Positions 17,760-26,200 of a stretch of 64,000 bases of DNA are shown one piece after another. The stretch comes from Nostoc sp. HK-01 (GTDB taxonomy: Bacteria; Cyanobacteriota; Cyanobacteriia; Cyanobacteriales; Nostocaceae): positions 247,697-311,696 of the forward strand of contig AP018320.1 of the NCBI GenBank assembly GCA_003990705.1, in the 5' to 3' direction. Made by a program: the position numbers and the translations under genes. The notes below the pieces were generated by a model, which was given only the letters and a program-made list of their open reading frames with translations, ran no database searches and was not told the DNA's origin. How positions within the stretch are numbered: position 1 is the first letter of the stretch; every line of letters starts with the position of its first letter.

Positions 17760-18754
17760 TTATTTTTCAGAAATTCTTCTATTTGAAATAATAAATTTTC
17801 AGCTTTTTGAAGCTGTTGTGGATTGTTTTCTATTTTCTTTAACGACTTCTTAAATTCTTTGTAAGTCAAGTCTAGACGACTTTGTATTGAATCTTGTGAA
17901 TTTGGCTTATGAGATTGAGTGAGCTTCTTGATTTCTGCAAGTGGCAGTTTATTAACGATAGCTTTCTCTAACAACTGTTGTCTAATTTTAGGTTCTTTTA
18001 CTTTGGCGATTTCTAACCCTTTAGTATATTCAATCTTTCCTTGACGCACAGCTTCTAAAATTTCTTTGGGTTTTTTCAGCAATGGTAATCTACTTTTAAC
18101 AAAAGATTCCCAACTGATTCCGCCAAAGAAATCGAATACAGTTTGAATGATTTCGTACTGAGGATGAGCTAAAACACTCTCTATACCTGAGCGACGCTTA
18201 AGATTGTCCATCTGGTACAACAAACTTACTGCTTCTTCAATAGTCCCTTCGATACTTATAGCAAGAAGTTTAAGAATTGCATCTAAATCTTCTAATGCAC
18301 TAAAATCTCGACGATTTTTATTTTCTGCAAGCGAGGCTTTGAACGCCTCAAGATCATTCCAATTAAATATTCGGACAGGCAGCGGATCAATTCCAGCAAA
18401 CTCAGAACCATGATAACGACGTTTCCCCGCAACAAGCTCGTATTCATCAGCATTGCCGTTTTTAAGCGGACGAACCCATAATGGAGAGTGAATTCCATTT
18501 GGTTTTAAGTCATTTAACGCCCAAGCTTCTAACTCTTCTGGATCGTAGTAGTAGCGTACAGGTTGGCCATCTGGCACAAAACTAAAAGTCAAATGAATTT
18601 GGCTACGCTTCACCCATACTACCGAAGAGTCATGGTTTGATTCCCCTTGATTTACCTCGTTCTCTTCTAATTCTGGAGTAAAGTTTAAAATCTGCTTTAA
18701 GTTAGCAATTCTTTGATTTGTTGTAGCTTTGCTAGTGCTTTCCAGTCGTCCCAT
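17756..18754 (-). CDS. parB: ParB-family partition protein (332 aa)
   Basis: Residues about 45-160 form a ParB/Spo0J N-terminal domain. YELVAGKRRYHG (residues 105-116) contains the GxRR-type motif, where known ParB proteins bind CTP, and SLAENKNRRDFSALED (141-156) is the typical second motif. A helical DNA-binding region follows (residues about 160-280), with a Lys/Gln-rich coiled C-terminus likely for dimerisation. ParB proteins bind centromere sites and stimulate ParA. The start overlaps the last 58 bases of parA, which indicates translational coupling. The stop codon lies inside a perfect palindrome that recurs upstream of parA. It is a little longer than many plasmid ParBs; no truncation is seen. 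Confidence 0.9.
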   Translation of the reverse strand: MGRLESTSKATTNQRIANLKQILNFTPELEENEVNQGESNHDSSVVWVKRSQIHLTFSFVPDGQPVRYYYDPEELEAWALNDLKPNGIHSPLWVRPLKNGNADEYELVAGKRRYHGSEFAGIDPLPVRIFNWNDLEAFKASLAENKNRRDFSALEDLDAILKLLAISIEGTIEEAVSLLYQMDNLKRRSGIESVLAHPQYEIIQTVFDFFGGISWESFVKSRLPLLKKPKEILEAVRQGKIEYTKGLEIAKVKEPKIRQQLLEKAIVNKLPLAEIKKLTQSHKPNSQDSIQSRLDLTYKEFKKSLKKIENNPQQLQKAENLLFQIEEFLKNN

Positions 18755-19314
18755 GCTTTTTTTCCTCCTCTTTTAATTTCATATACTGGTTTTCCCTCAG
18801 CCGCTGCGTGTTCGTAAACTTTCAAACGCTGGATTCCTTGCTCTAAAACAGGTAAGCCTTGCTCTTTAAGCATCTGAAAAGCAATTTCACCATCTGGCTC
18901 TGATGAGGGAGGTACCACAGTCAGTAAAACATAAAATTTTGTTTTTGCAGGAAAACTTTGAACCATCATATTCAAAGCACTAATTGAAAGAGCAGACGGA
19001 GTTGTAATAGCCAATAGTAAATCACATCCATCAACTAGCTCTTTGATTTCTTCCGATGTCGGCCTTGCTGGTGTATCAATGACAATGAAATCAAATTTTT
19101 CTTTTGCCATTAGGCGGTTAGCAGTGTTCTCTGTAGCAACTTTAAAAGGAAGTTGATCGCGAGAACTCCAAACTGTTGCTGAACGATTAGGATCGTAGTC
19201 AATCAGTAAAACTTTGTACCCTTCTTGAGCGAACAAGCAAGACAGACAAATTGCTGAAGTAGTTTTGCCCACGCCTCCTTTGAAGGAAGTTAGCGTTACA
19301 AATTTAGTCGTCAA
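18697..19314 (-). CDS. parA: ParA-family partition ATPase (205 aa)
   Basis: The protein opens directly with the deviant Walker A motif, FKGGVGKTT at residues 11-19. DYDPNRSA (Walker A' region) follows near residue 39 and FIVIDTPARPT (Walker B) near 75. At 205 residues and with no N-terminal HTH it is the short, type Ib form. Such ParAs form dynamic patterns on the nucleoid to segregate plasmids, and repression of the operon is usually done by the partner. It is transcribed with parB, which begins inside its 3' end. The upstream palindrome at 19412-19433 sits in the expected promoter region. Confidence 0.93.
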   Translation of the reverse strand: MTTKFVTLTSFKGGVGKTTSAICLSCLFAQEGYKVLLIDYDPNRSATVWSSRDQLPFKVATENTANRLMAKEKFDFIVIDTPARPTSEEIKELVDGCDLLLAITTPSALSISALNMMVQSFPAKTKFYVLLTVVPPSSEPDGEIAFQMLKEQGLPVLEQGIQRLKVYEHAAAEGKPVYEIKRGGKKAWDDWKALAKLQQIKELLT

Positions 19315-19411
19315 GGTTCTGTTCCCATTACTTGTTAGTTGTAATTGAACAAGAATTTTATCTTGCTCTGTCCCAATTTTCAGCTAAACTAGAAATCTTT
19401 TATTTCATTTT

Positions 19412-19433
19412 TGACCCAAAATGTTTTGGGTCA
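19412..19433. promoter_or_regulatory. Palindrome upstream of parA (candidate parS/operator, copy 2)
   Basis: Arms TGACCCAAAA and TTTTGGGTCA around a TG centre, 98 bp upstream of the parA start. It is identical in both arms to the palindrome at the parB stop codon. A pair of identical palindromes flanking a parAB operon is typical of a partition site or autoregulatory operator. Confidence 0.7.
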
Positions 19434-19690
19434 GATTGAAAAACTTAAGCATATTTGATATTTAACCCGCATAGCAAGTTTTTTTAAGATTTTCTTACTG
19501 CATATTACGGATGAAGCTCTGCCTACAATAGAGTAAGATATTCATTCACTCAGGAGTCGCAGGAGTGTAAAGCTGTCATACAGCATAAACTAGTTTCTAA
19601 TTTAAATGCACTTTCGGCTTGCGCTCTTTGCAATCATTTTGTTGGTGAAAGTTTTATTTAGGCTGCAAGACTACAAAGGGAGAAAAGAGT

Positions 19691-20374
19691 ATGTTCATTT
19701 TTAAAGTTCTACTCGCTCTTTTCTGGAATCTTTTGATTTTTGGCGGACTATTATTTATTCCAGCAGGAACACTGTTTTGGTGGCGTGCATGGATTTTTCT
19801 TGGTGTTGTTTCTGTTAGCGTAATTGCAGTAATGATAACTGTGTTCCGAGAGAATGAAGAATTATGGAATGAACGCCTCAAGCCATTCATTCAGCAAGGT
19901 CAACCTCTGACTGACAAAATTATTACAAGCCTTTTCGTCATTGCATTCTTCTGTCTAATTGCTATTATTCCCCTAGACGTGTTCCAATTTCACTTATTGA
20001 GCAAACCGGATACACTAATTTCAAGCTTAGGAGTGTTGCTTTTTATTGTAGGTTGGTGTGTAGTTTCTCTTTCTTTCAAGGAAAATACTTTTGCTGCACC
20101 AGTAGTCAAGCATCAGATAGATCGTCAACAAACGGTTATAGACACTGGAGTTTATAGCTTGGTGAGACATCCTATGTATGCAGGTGCAATCTTATTAATG
20201 ATTGGAATGCCTTTGTGGCTAGAATCCTATGCAGCAGTTTTGTATTCGATATTACCTATAATATTGTTAATTATGCGGCTTCAGTTTGAAGAAAAATTCT
20301 TACGTCAGGAATTAGAAGGGTACGATGTTTATACTGGAAGAGTTCGGTATAGGCTTTTACCATATCTTTGGTAA
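19691..20374 (+). CDS. Isoprenylcysteine carboxyl methyltransferase-family membrane protein (227 aa)
   Basis: Five or so hydrophobic segments span residues 1-200. The C-terminal signature VYSLVRHPMYAGAILLMIG (residues about 154-172), followed by EEKFLRQELEGYDVYTGRVRYRLLPYLW, is that of the ICMT/phospholipid methyltransferase fold, in which RHP.Y binds S-adenosylmethionine. A GGGAG ribosome-binding site lies just before the ATG. The bacterial members methylate unknown, probably lipid-like, substrates in the membrane. It stands alone between the partition operon and the sigma-factor gene, so context does not suggest a role. Confidence 0.85.
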   Translation: MFIFKVLLALFWNLLIFGGLLFIPAGTLFWWRAWIFLGVVSVSVIAVMITVFRENEELWNERLKPFIQQGQPLTDKIITSLFVIAFFCLIAIIPLDVFQFHLLSKPDTLISSLGVLLFIVGWCVVSLSFKENTFAAPVVKHQIDRQQTVIDTGVYSLVRHPMYAGAILLMIGMPLWLESYAAVLYSILPIILLIMRLQFEEKFLRQELEGYDVYTGRVRYRLLPYLW

Positions 20375-20439
20375 AAGCAATTAATTAAAATTTTATCGCG
20401 GTAAGATGATTGATCGTGTGAGCCTTTACACTTAGCACA

Positions 20440-21384
20440 TCACGTCAAATACTCTCGCATCTGCGGTTGCTTGCGATGCAACACTTTGATCGCCTGGGTC
20501 TGAACCGACCGGACTTTCGACTCTTTGATGTTGAGCTTTTGAGCAATTTGTTTCTTTGTCAGCTTGTCTACACTACCCAAACCAAAGTAAAACATCAGCA
20601 CTTGCCTTTGCAGTGGCTTAAGCGTTATCAGAGAATTCGCCAAATCTTGCCGCAGAAATCCTTCGTCTAGGTACTCATCTGGAGAAGTGCTATCCATAGG
20701 CAGAATGTCAAAAAAATCAACTTCATCCTCTTGACCCATTGGCCGATCTAAAGACAGTGGTTGACGAAACGCAACTAAACATTCTCTCACTTGGTCTGGA
20801 CGAAGTTCAGCAAATTCTGCTATCTCTGCAATCATGGGATACCGCCCCAGCATTCTCGTCAAGTCTCGCTGTACTTTTTTGAGTTTAATCAAGCGATCTT
20901 TCATGTGACTCGGCGTTCTGATCGTGGTTGATTTATTGGCGATCGCCTTCGTGATTTCTTGCCGAATCCACCAATACGCACAGGTCGAAAACTTGTATCC
21001 GCGATTTGGGTCAAATCTCTCGACCGCTTTTTGCAACCCAATCGACCCTTCTTGTACTAAATCCAGAAATTCTAGATGACTCCACCGATGCTTTTTCGCG
21101 ATCGCTACCACCAACCGCAGATTGGCCGCAATCATTTTTTCTTTGGCTTTCTGTCCTAACCGCATAATCTGAGATACTTCAGCTTCGCTTTTTCCTATGT
21201 CAGCAGCTAGTTGCAGTAAAGTTAGCTTGCAATGTACTCGCTCTTCAAGAACTTGTTGATGCTGCTGAACTATTATCATCTGCTGTACCTGCCGTGCCAA
21301 AGTAATCTCTTGCTCTGGTGTCAGCATGGGATATTTAGCGATCTCTCGTAGGTAGATGCCTACGCTATCTGGCTGAAGGGACAT
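20440..21384 (-). CDS. Group 2 (SigA-like) RNA polymerase sigma-70 factor (314 aa)
   Basis: All main regions are present. Region 1.2 is DSVGIYLREIAKYPMLTPEQE and region 2 is AANLRLVVAIAKKHRW...LDLVQEGSIGLQKAVERFDP...FSTCAYWWIRQEI. Region 3 is around HMKDRLIKLKKVQRDL, and region 4 is LKPLQRQVLMFYFGL...KKQIAQKLNIKESKVRSVQTQAIKVLH. It lacks region 1.1, as expected for non-essential group 2 sigmas in cyanobacteria (SigB/C/D/E type). These act in stress or nutrient adaptation. A LexA-box-like palindrome 187 bp upstream suggests control by the DNA-damage response. A plasmid-borne sigma factor could direct transcription of plasmid genes, for example promoters of unusual shape such as the shared element in 458-12825. 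That link is speculation. Confidence 0.92.
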   Translation of the reverse strand: MSLQPDSVGIYLREIAKYPMLTPEQEITLARQVQQMIIVQQHQQVLEERVHCKLTLLQLAADIGKSEAEVSQIMRLGQKAKEKMIAANLRLVVAIAKKHRWSHLEFLDLVQEGSIGLQKAVERFDPNRGYKFSTCAYWWIRQEITKAIANKSTTIRTPSHMKDRLIKLKKVQRDLTRMLGRYPMIAEIAEFAELRPDQVRECLVAFRQPLSLDRPMGQEDEVDFFDILPMDSTSPDEYLDEGFLRQDLANSLITLKPLQRQVLMFYFGLGSVDKLTKKQIAQKLNIKESKVRSVQTQAIKVLHRKQPQMREYLT

Positions 21385-21570
21385 TCTTTCTATTTCTCTA
21401 AAAGCCTGAAATCACTTTATCGGTATCAAATCTCAAAATAAAATGCGCGTTACAATTTGCAAAAATTGGGTGTTTTAGTCCTATTTAATCTGATTTCTAC
21501 AATAATACGACCTGCTTTTTGATTGATAACTGGTTCAACCAATCAGGTATAGACGGACTCTGTTTTGTAT

Positions 21571-21584
21571 AGTACAATTGTACT
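21571..21584. promoter_or_regulatory. LexA-box-like palindrome upstream of the sigma-factor gene
   Basis: AGTACAATTGTACT is a perfect 14-bp palindrome and fits the cyanobacterial LexA consensus AGTACWNWTGTACT as I remember it. On the minus strand it abuts TTGACA (21589-21584), a good -35 box for transcription toward the sigma gene, so a bound repressor would block that promoter. Confidence 0.55.
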
Positions 21585-21675
21585 GTCAACAGTTCAAATC
21601 GTCCTAAGCAAATTACACTCAATGCTTCTGGCTAATTACTCACCAGAAGCATTTTGCTTATACTCAGCGATCGCC

Positions 21676-21936
21676 TCACGATGACTTTTGAAAATCAACA
21701 TCACTTCGATAAACCTTAGCCCTGGGTTTACCTTTCTTAGCTGGTGCAGCTATAGAAGACTTCTTAGGTGGCCCTGGAGGACGGCAGGTTTCACAATACA
21801 GAGGGCGTGGGCCATAAGTCTCACGAGAAGTTGAGAGATCGCATTGCTTACAGACGAAGTTAAAGGTGCGAGTGTGAATCAGTCGTTTGTGCGCTCTGAC
21901 TGTGTACTCTTTGACTTGAATTTCTTTGCTTGCCAT
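21676..21936 (-). CDS. Small zinc-finger-like basic protein (86 aa)
   Basis: Four cysteines in two CxxC pairs (Cys29, Cys32 and Cys48, Cys51) form a likely zinc knuckle, framed by basic residues before it and a Pro/Lys-rich tail after it. The layout suggests a nucleic-acid-binding protein. No named family is recognised. It is upstream of the sigma-factor gene on the same strand, but the 290-bp gap and the LexA-like box between them make a common transcript doubtful. Confidence 0.7.
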   Translation of the reverse strand: MASKEIQVKEYTVRAHKRLIHTRTFNFVCKQCDLSTSRETYGPRPLYCETCRPPGPPKKSSIAAPAKKGKPRAKVYRSDVDFQKSS

Positions 21937-22231
21937 TGTTTCGTTTACTACGGCTTAAGGGTTGGAAGTTGTTAAGCACCAATCTGCATCTTAGCCTTTC
22001 TCATCAGATTTTTTAGTCTAGTTGCCCAGTTATCACTACAAGACTGTTGGGCATTTTCACCCTGAAGCTACGCCAATGATGAGAGCGAGATCAGACTTCT
22101 CCAAATTCAACTCTCCACACCTAAAATTTGTGACCAAATCTTTTGCTACTTCCTAGATTTTTCACAAGCGTCCAGTTAAAACGCTTCGCTAGTTGCCATT
22201 GAAAACTCTCTCGTTATTCAGAAGAACAATC

Positions 22232-22705
22232 ATGGATATTCAAATCGCACTCAATTGGTTAATTCAAATCGTCGTTATGAGCTTCGTTTCGCTCCTTATC
22301 TTTCAATTCATCACCGGCTTGTTTGTTGTTCGCGGTAGAGCGATCGCCGCCGAATTCGCTTCAATCTACGCTATGGCGATCACACCACAACCAGAATTCA
22401 CGCTAACATCAGCACAACCAACCGCTACAGAGTTAGTGCTGACAGATGACCCCTGGCAAGAACCACAGTTCGCGCAACTGCCAGATCCTTGGTTTACTAC
22501 AGACATTACACCAAACCCAATACAAACCCAACCTATTGTGCTTCCATTCCCTACACTCAAACTGCTACCGCCAGCAGCCCAAGTGCAACCGAAAGCAGCA
22601 ACCAAGAAATCCACTGCCAAACCAAAATCTACAAAAACCAGCAAAACTAGCAAGCTCACCCCTGCCGTAACGCCTCGTAAGTCTCACAAGAAGGCTGCGG
22701 CTTAA
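22232..22705 (+). CDS. Membrane-anchored protein with Lys/Ser/Thr-rich tail (157 aa)
   Basis: An N-terminal hydrophobic helix (residues about 5-35, WLIQIVVMSFVSLLIFQFITGLF) is followed by a Pro/Thr/Gln-rich spacer. The C-terminal tail of about 45 residues is made almost only of Lys, Ser, Thr and Ala (TKKSTAKPKSTKTSKTSK). The tail resembles histone H1-like DNA-binding tails, so the protein could tether DNA at the membrane; that is inference. I chose the ATG at 22232 over the upstream TTG at 22193 because the helix begins right after it. No family is recognised. Confidence 0.65.
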   Translation: MDIQIALNWLIQIVVMSFVSLLIFQFITGLFVVRGRAIAAEFASIYAMAITPQPEFTLTSAQPTATELVLTDDPWQEPQFAQLPDPWFTTDITPNPIQTQPIVLPFPTLKLLPPAAQVQPKAATKKSTAKPKSTKTSKTSKLTPAVTPRKSHKKAAA

Positions 22706-22785
22706 TCCCACAACTTGGTTCCCAAGGAGAGCGATCACAGTTACTACAAGCGATCGCTCAAATTATCGTTTCAAAAATTAGAAAA

Positions 22786-23172
22786 ATGCAAGCGGCGCAC
22801 TGTGCGTTAGTAGTGGCTCTCCAGTACGTTCCAGACGACCCAGAGTTTGCAGTTGCTAGAGAACATTTGCAAAGGGCGATTGCTTTGTCTGGAGAATATC
22901 ACAAGCTTTTTTGGAGCATATTCTGGAAAACTTCGCCGGAACGAGTCAAAAGACGAATTCGCTCACAATGCAACCAACTGGCTTTTGATACTTATTCGCA
23001 CATGGTTGATTGTGCTGTGTTTGTGAACGAATATGCAGCAAAACAAACATCGGCTGGTATCTCCGAACCGAAACAGTGGCGAGAATTCTTGTTCAATCTC
23101 GAATGTGCTTTTGAGTGGCTCGAACGTGAGCATCCACGAGAAATCAAATTCAAGCAATTAACTCTAATTTGA
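22786..23172 (+). CDS. Hypothetical protein (128 aa)
   Basis: A mainly helical, Trp- and Arg-rich soluble protein; no domain is recognised. It lies 80 bp after the Lys-rich membrane protein gene and 67 bp before the methylase-helicase gene, with all three on the plus strand, so it may be part of one operon. The first codon could also be an alternative start a little upstream, since no ribosome-binding site is evident. Confidence 0.6.
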   Translation: MQAAHCALVVALQYVPDDPEFAVAREHLQRAIALSGEYHKLFWSIFWKTSPERVKRRIRSQCNQLAFDTYSHMVDCAVFVNEYAAKQTSAGISEPKQWREFLFNLECAFEWLEREHPREIKFKQLTLI

Positions 23173-23239
23173 TTGCTTTGTTCAAGAACAGCATCAGCTT
23201 CGCCAAATTCTTGTGAAAATTATATCTATATATATAGTC

Positions 23240-26200
23240 ATGGTCAGCCAATTCGCTACACAGGGTTGCCTATTCGACCTGCAAACCGTTTTAGATTATG
23301 GGCAGTCAATCCTCAGTGTTGCCCAAGAACTAACAAAATCACTAATTGATCATCGCCCTATTGCTACAAAAACTATTCAATCGCAGATGAATCGCCACTT
23401 TCACGGCACTGCGGCTGAGGGCAAATGGTTGTGGAAGGATGCGTATGAAGCAGTGGAAGTTGCATTAATCTTGTACCTGCGACAAAACCAATTATCACAA
23501 AACCCTTTAGAACAACTGCAACTGCTCGAATCATTTTGCCCCACACATACCCGCCGCAGTGAGGAGCAATTGCAACTCCAGCAATTCTCGACTCCGCTAC
23601 CGTTGGCGTACTTGGTGGCAATGGCTGGACAAGTGACTAACAACGATTTAGTGCTTGAACCAAGTGCTGGGACTGGGATTCTGGCTCAGTTCGCCAAATT
23701 GCACGGCGCGAGTCTCATGCTTAACGAACTTTCACCCGACAGAACCAAAATTCTGCGTCGGCTGTTCCCTGGCACTCCACTGTTCTCAGTCAACGCAGAA
23801 CAGATTAACGACTACTTAGCTGGAAAGACTCAGCCTTCAGTTGTGCTGATGAATCCGCCATTCTCGTCCTCCCCGAAAATCAGCGATCGCTCACCCGACG
23901 CAACGCCCAGGCACATCAACTCTGCACTACAAAGGTTATGTGATGGTGGACGGTTGGTGACAATTACAGCCAACTGGTTCTCTCCGGCTAACCCGACTTG
24001 GCGCGAAACTTTTGTTAGGTGGCAGGAGAAGTCCAGCGTGGTGCTTTCGGTCGGAGTCAGTGGGAAAGCTTACACCAAACATGGGACAACAATCGAAACA
24101 CGAATTACCGTTATTGATAAAGTCCCGGCATCTGAAAGAGGCGACATCCCTTGCATTCGAGAAACTCTGGACTTGCCTGAAATACTGGCACTGATTGGGC
24201 AGTTGCCTGAGCGTTTGCAATGGCAGCATTCAACTGTCAAAACTACGGCGGCGGTAGCGAAGGTTGTTAGACTACCAAAACGCACTGTAGTAACTCAACC
24301 AGAACCAGCTTCCGAGATTCCAGACGTAGTAGTTCTGGAATATGAGGTTATCGAGTGGACGGCTAGTGAAGGTTTGAAAGATACGCTTTACGAAACCTAT
24401 CGCCCACAACGAATCCGAATTAAGGATGCCCTACCCCATCCCTCATTGCTGTGTGAGAGCGCAGCACTGGCACTTGTCTCGCCTCCAGCTCCCACGTACA
24501 AACCTCATCTGCCACAAAACATTGTCACACAAGGCTTGTTATCAGAGGCACAGCTTGAAAGCGTTATTTACGCAGGTCAGGCTCACTCTGAGTTTCTGTC
24601 TGGGTCATACCTTGTTGATGACTCATGGGATAACGTGAAGGTAGCAGCCAACAACGAAGAAAACTCCGTGAAATTTCGTCGTGGCTGGTTTCTTGGCGAT
24701 GGGACGGGTGCTGGTAAGGGTAGACAGTGTGCAGGAATCATCCTCGACAACTGGTGTCAGGGACGGCGAAAAGCTATTTGGGTATCAAAAAGTGCCGCAT
24801 TAATCGAAGATGCCCGTAGAGATTGGTGTGCTTTAGGAGGCAATGAAAAGGACATTATTGACCTCTCGAACATCAAGCTGGGCGATCCAATCGGATTCAC
24901 TCAAGGCATATTATTCTGCACATATTCCACATTGCGCTCTCAGAAGAACGGCAAAAGCCGGCTCAAACAAATTGTGGAGTGGGCAGGTAAGGACTTTGAA
25001 GGTGCGATCGCTTTTGACGAGTGTCACAGTATGGGCAATGCGATGGCTGTTGAGGGAACACTGGGTATGGTTGCAGCTTCTCAGCAAGGGATTGTCGGGC
25101 TGAGACTGCAAAATGCACTTGCCAAAGCCAGGGTTGTTTACGTGTCGGCAACCGGAGCGACGAAAGTTTCAAACCTGTCTTATGCTAATCGTTTAGGCCT
25201 TTGGCAGACTGGGGACTTCCCGTTTACCTCTCGTGAGGATTTCGTTGAATCTATCTCTGTCGGCGGCATTGCGGCGATGGAAGTTGTTGCACGGGATCTC
25301 AAGGCACTTGGTTTGTATCTGGCGCGGAGTCTCTCGTTCGACGGCGTTGAGTATCAGACTCTCGAAATCGAGTTAACGCCAGCCCAGGAAAGGATTTACA
25401 ATAACTATTCCGATGCTTTCCAAATTATTCATAATAATCTCAATAAAGCACTGGAAGCCTGTAATATCACTGGTGCGAAAACTTACAATCGCATGGCGAA
25501 AATGTCTGCATTGTCACAGTTTGAGAGCCATAAACAGAGGTTCTTCAATCATCTGTTGACTAGTATGAAGTGTCCCATGCTGATCCTCGCAATTGAACAG
25601 GATATTGCTCAGGGTCTAGCTGTTGTCATCCAAATCGTGTCAACTAACGAAGAACTTTTGAAACGGCGACTTGATGAGGTTCCGGCTGAAGAATGGAAGG
25701 ATTTGAACCTTGATTTAACACCACGGGAATATGTTCTTGACTACTTAGTTAGTGCCTTTCCGATTCATCTTCATTCCATTCACTCAGGAAAAGATGGCGA
25801 CGAACGCTCTGAACCACTGTTTAACGCAGATGGTTCTCCGGTCATATCACAAGAAGCTGTGGGTTTACGTGATTCACTGGTTGACCGACTGGCCAGCCTC
25901 GACCCCATTCCCGGTGCTTTAGAACAACTACTTTGGCACTTCGGTCACAAGCAAGTTGCTGAAGTGACTGGTCGTAGCAAGCGCGTTCTCAAAGATGATT
26001 CAGGGCGTTTGTTCGTGGATACTCGTGGCAATGGGGCGAATATTGCTGAAACTGCTGCATTTATGCAGGCCGATAAGCAAATTCTCATCTTCTCTGATGC
26101 TGGCGGTACAGGTCGAAGCTATCATGCAGACCTCAATGCTGTGAACAGGAGACGGCGATCGCACTACCTTTTAGAAGCTGGTTGGAGGGCTGACAATGCC

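Noticed and set aside
21005..21016. Half-site TTTGGGTCAAAT similar to the parAB palindrome
   Set aside because: Only one arm is present and it is inside the conserved FDPNRGYKF coding region of the sigma factor.
22035..22080. Possible terminator hairpin (TGCCCA ... TGGGCA then TTTT)
   Set aside because: Only six pairs with a long loop of about 18 bases, and no gene ends just before it on the plus strand.
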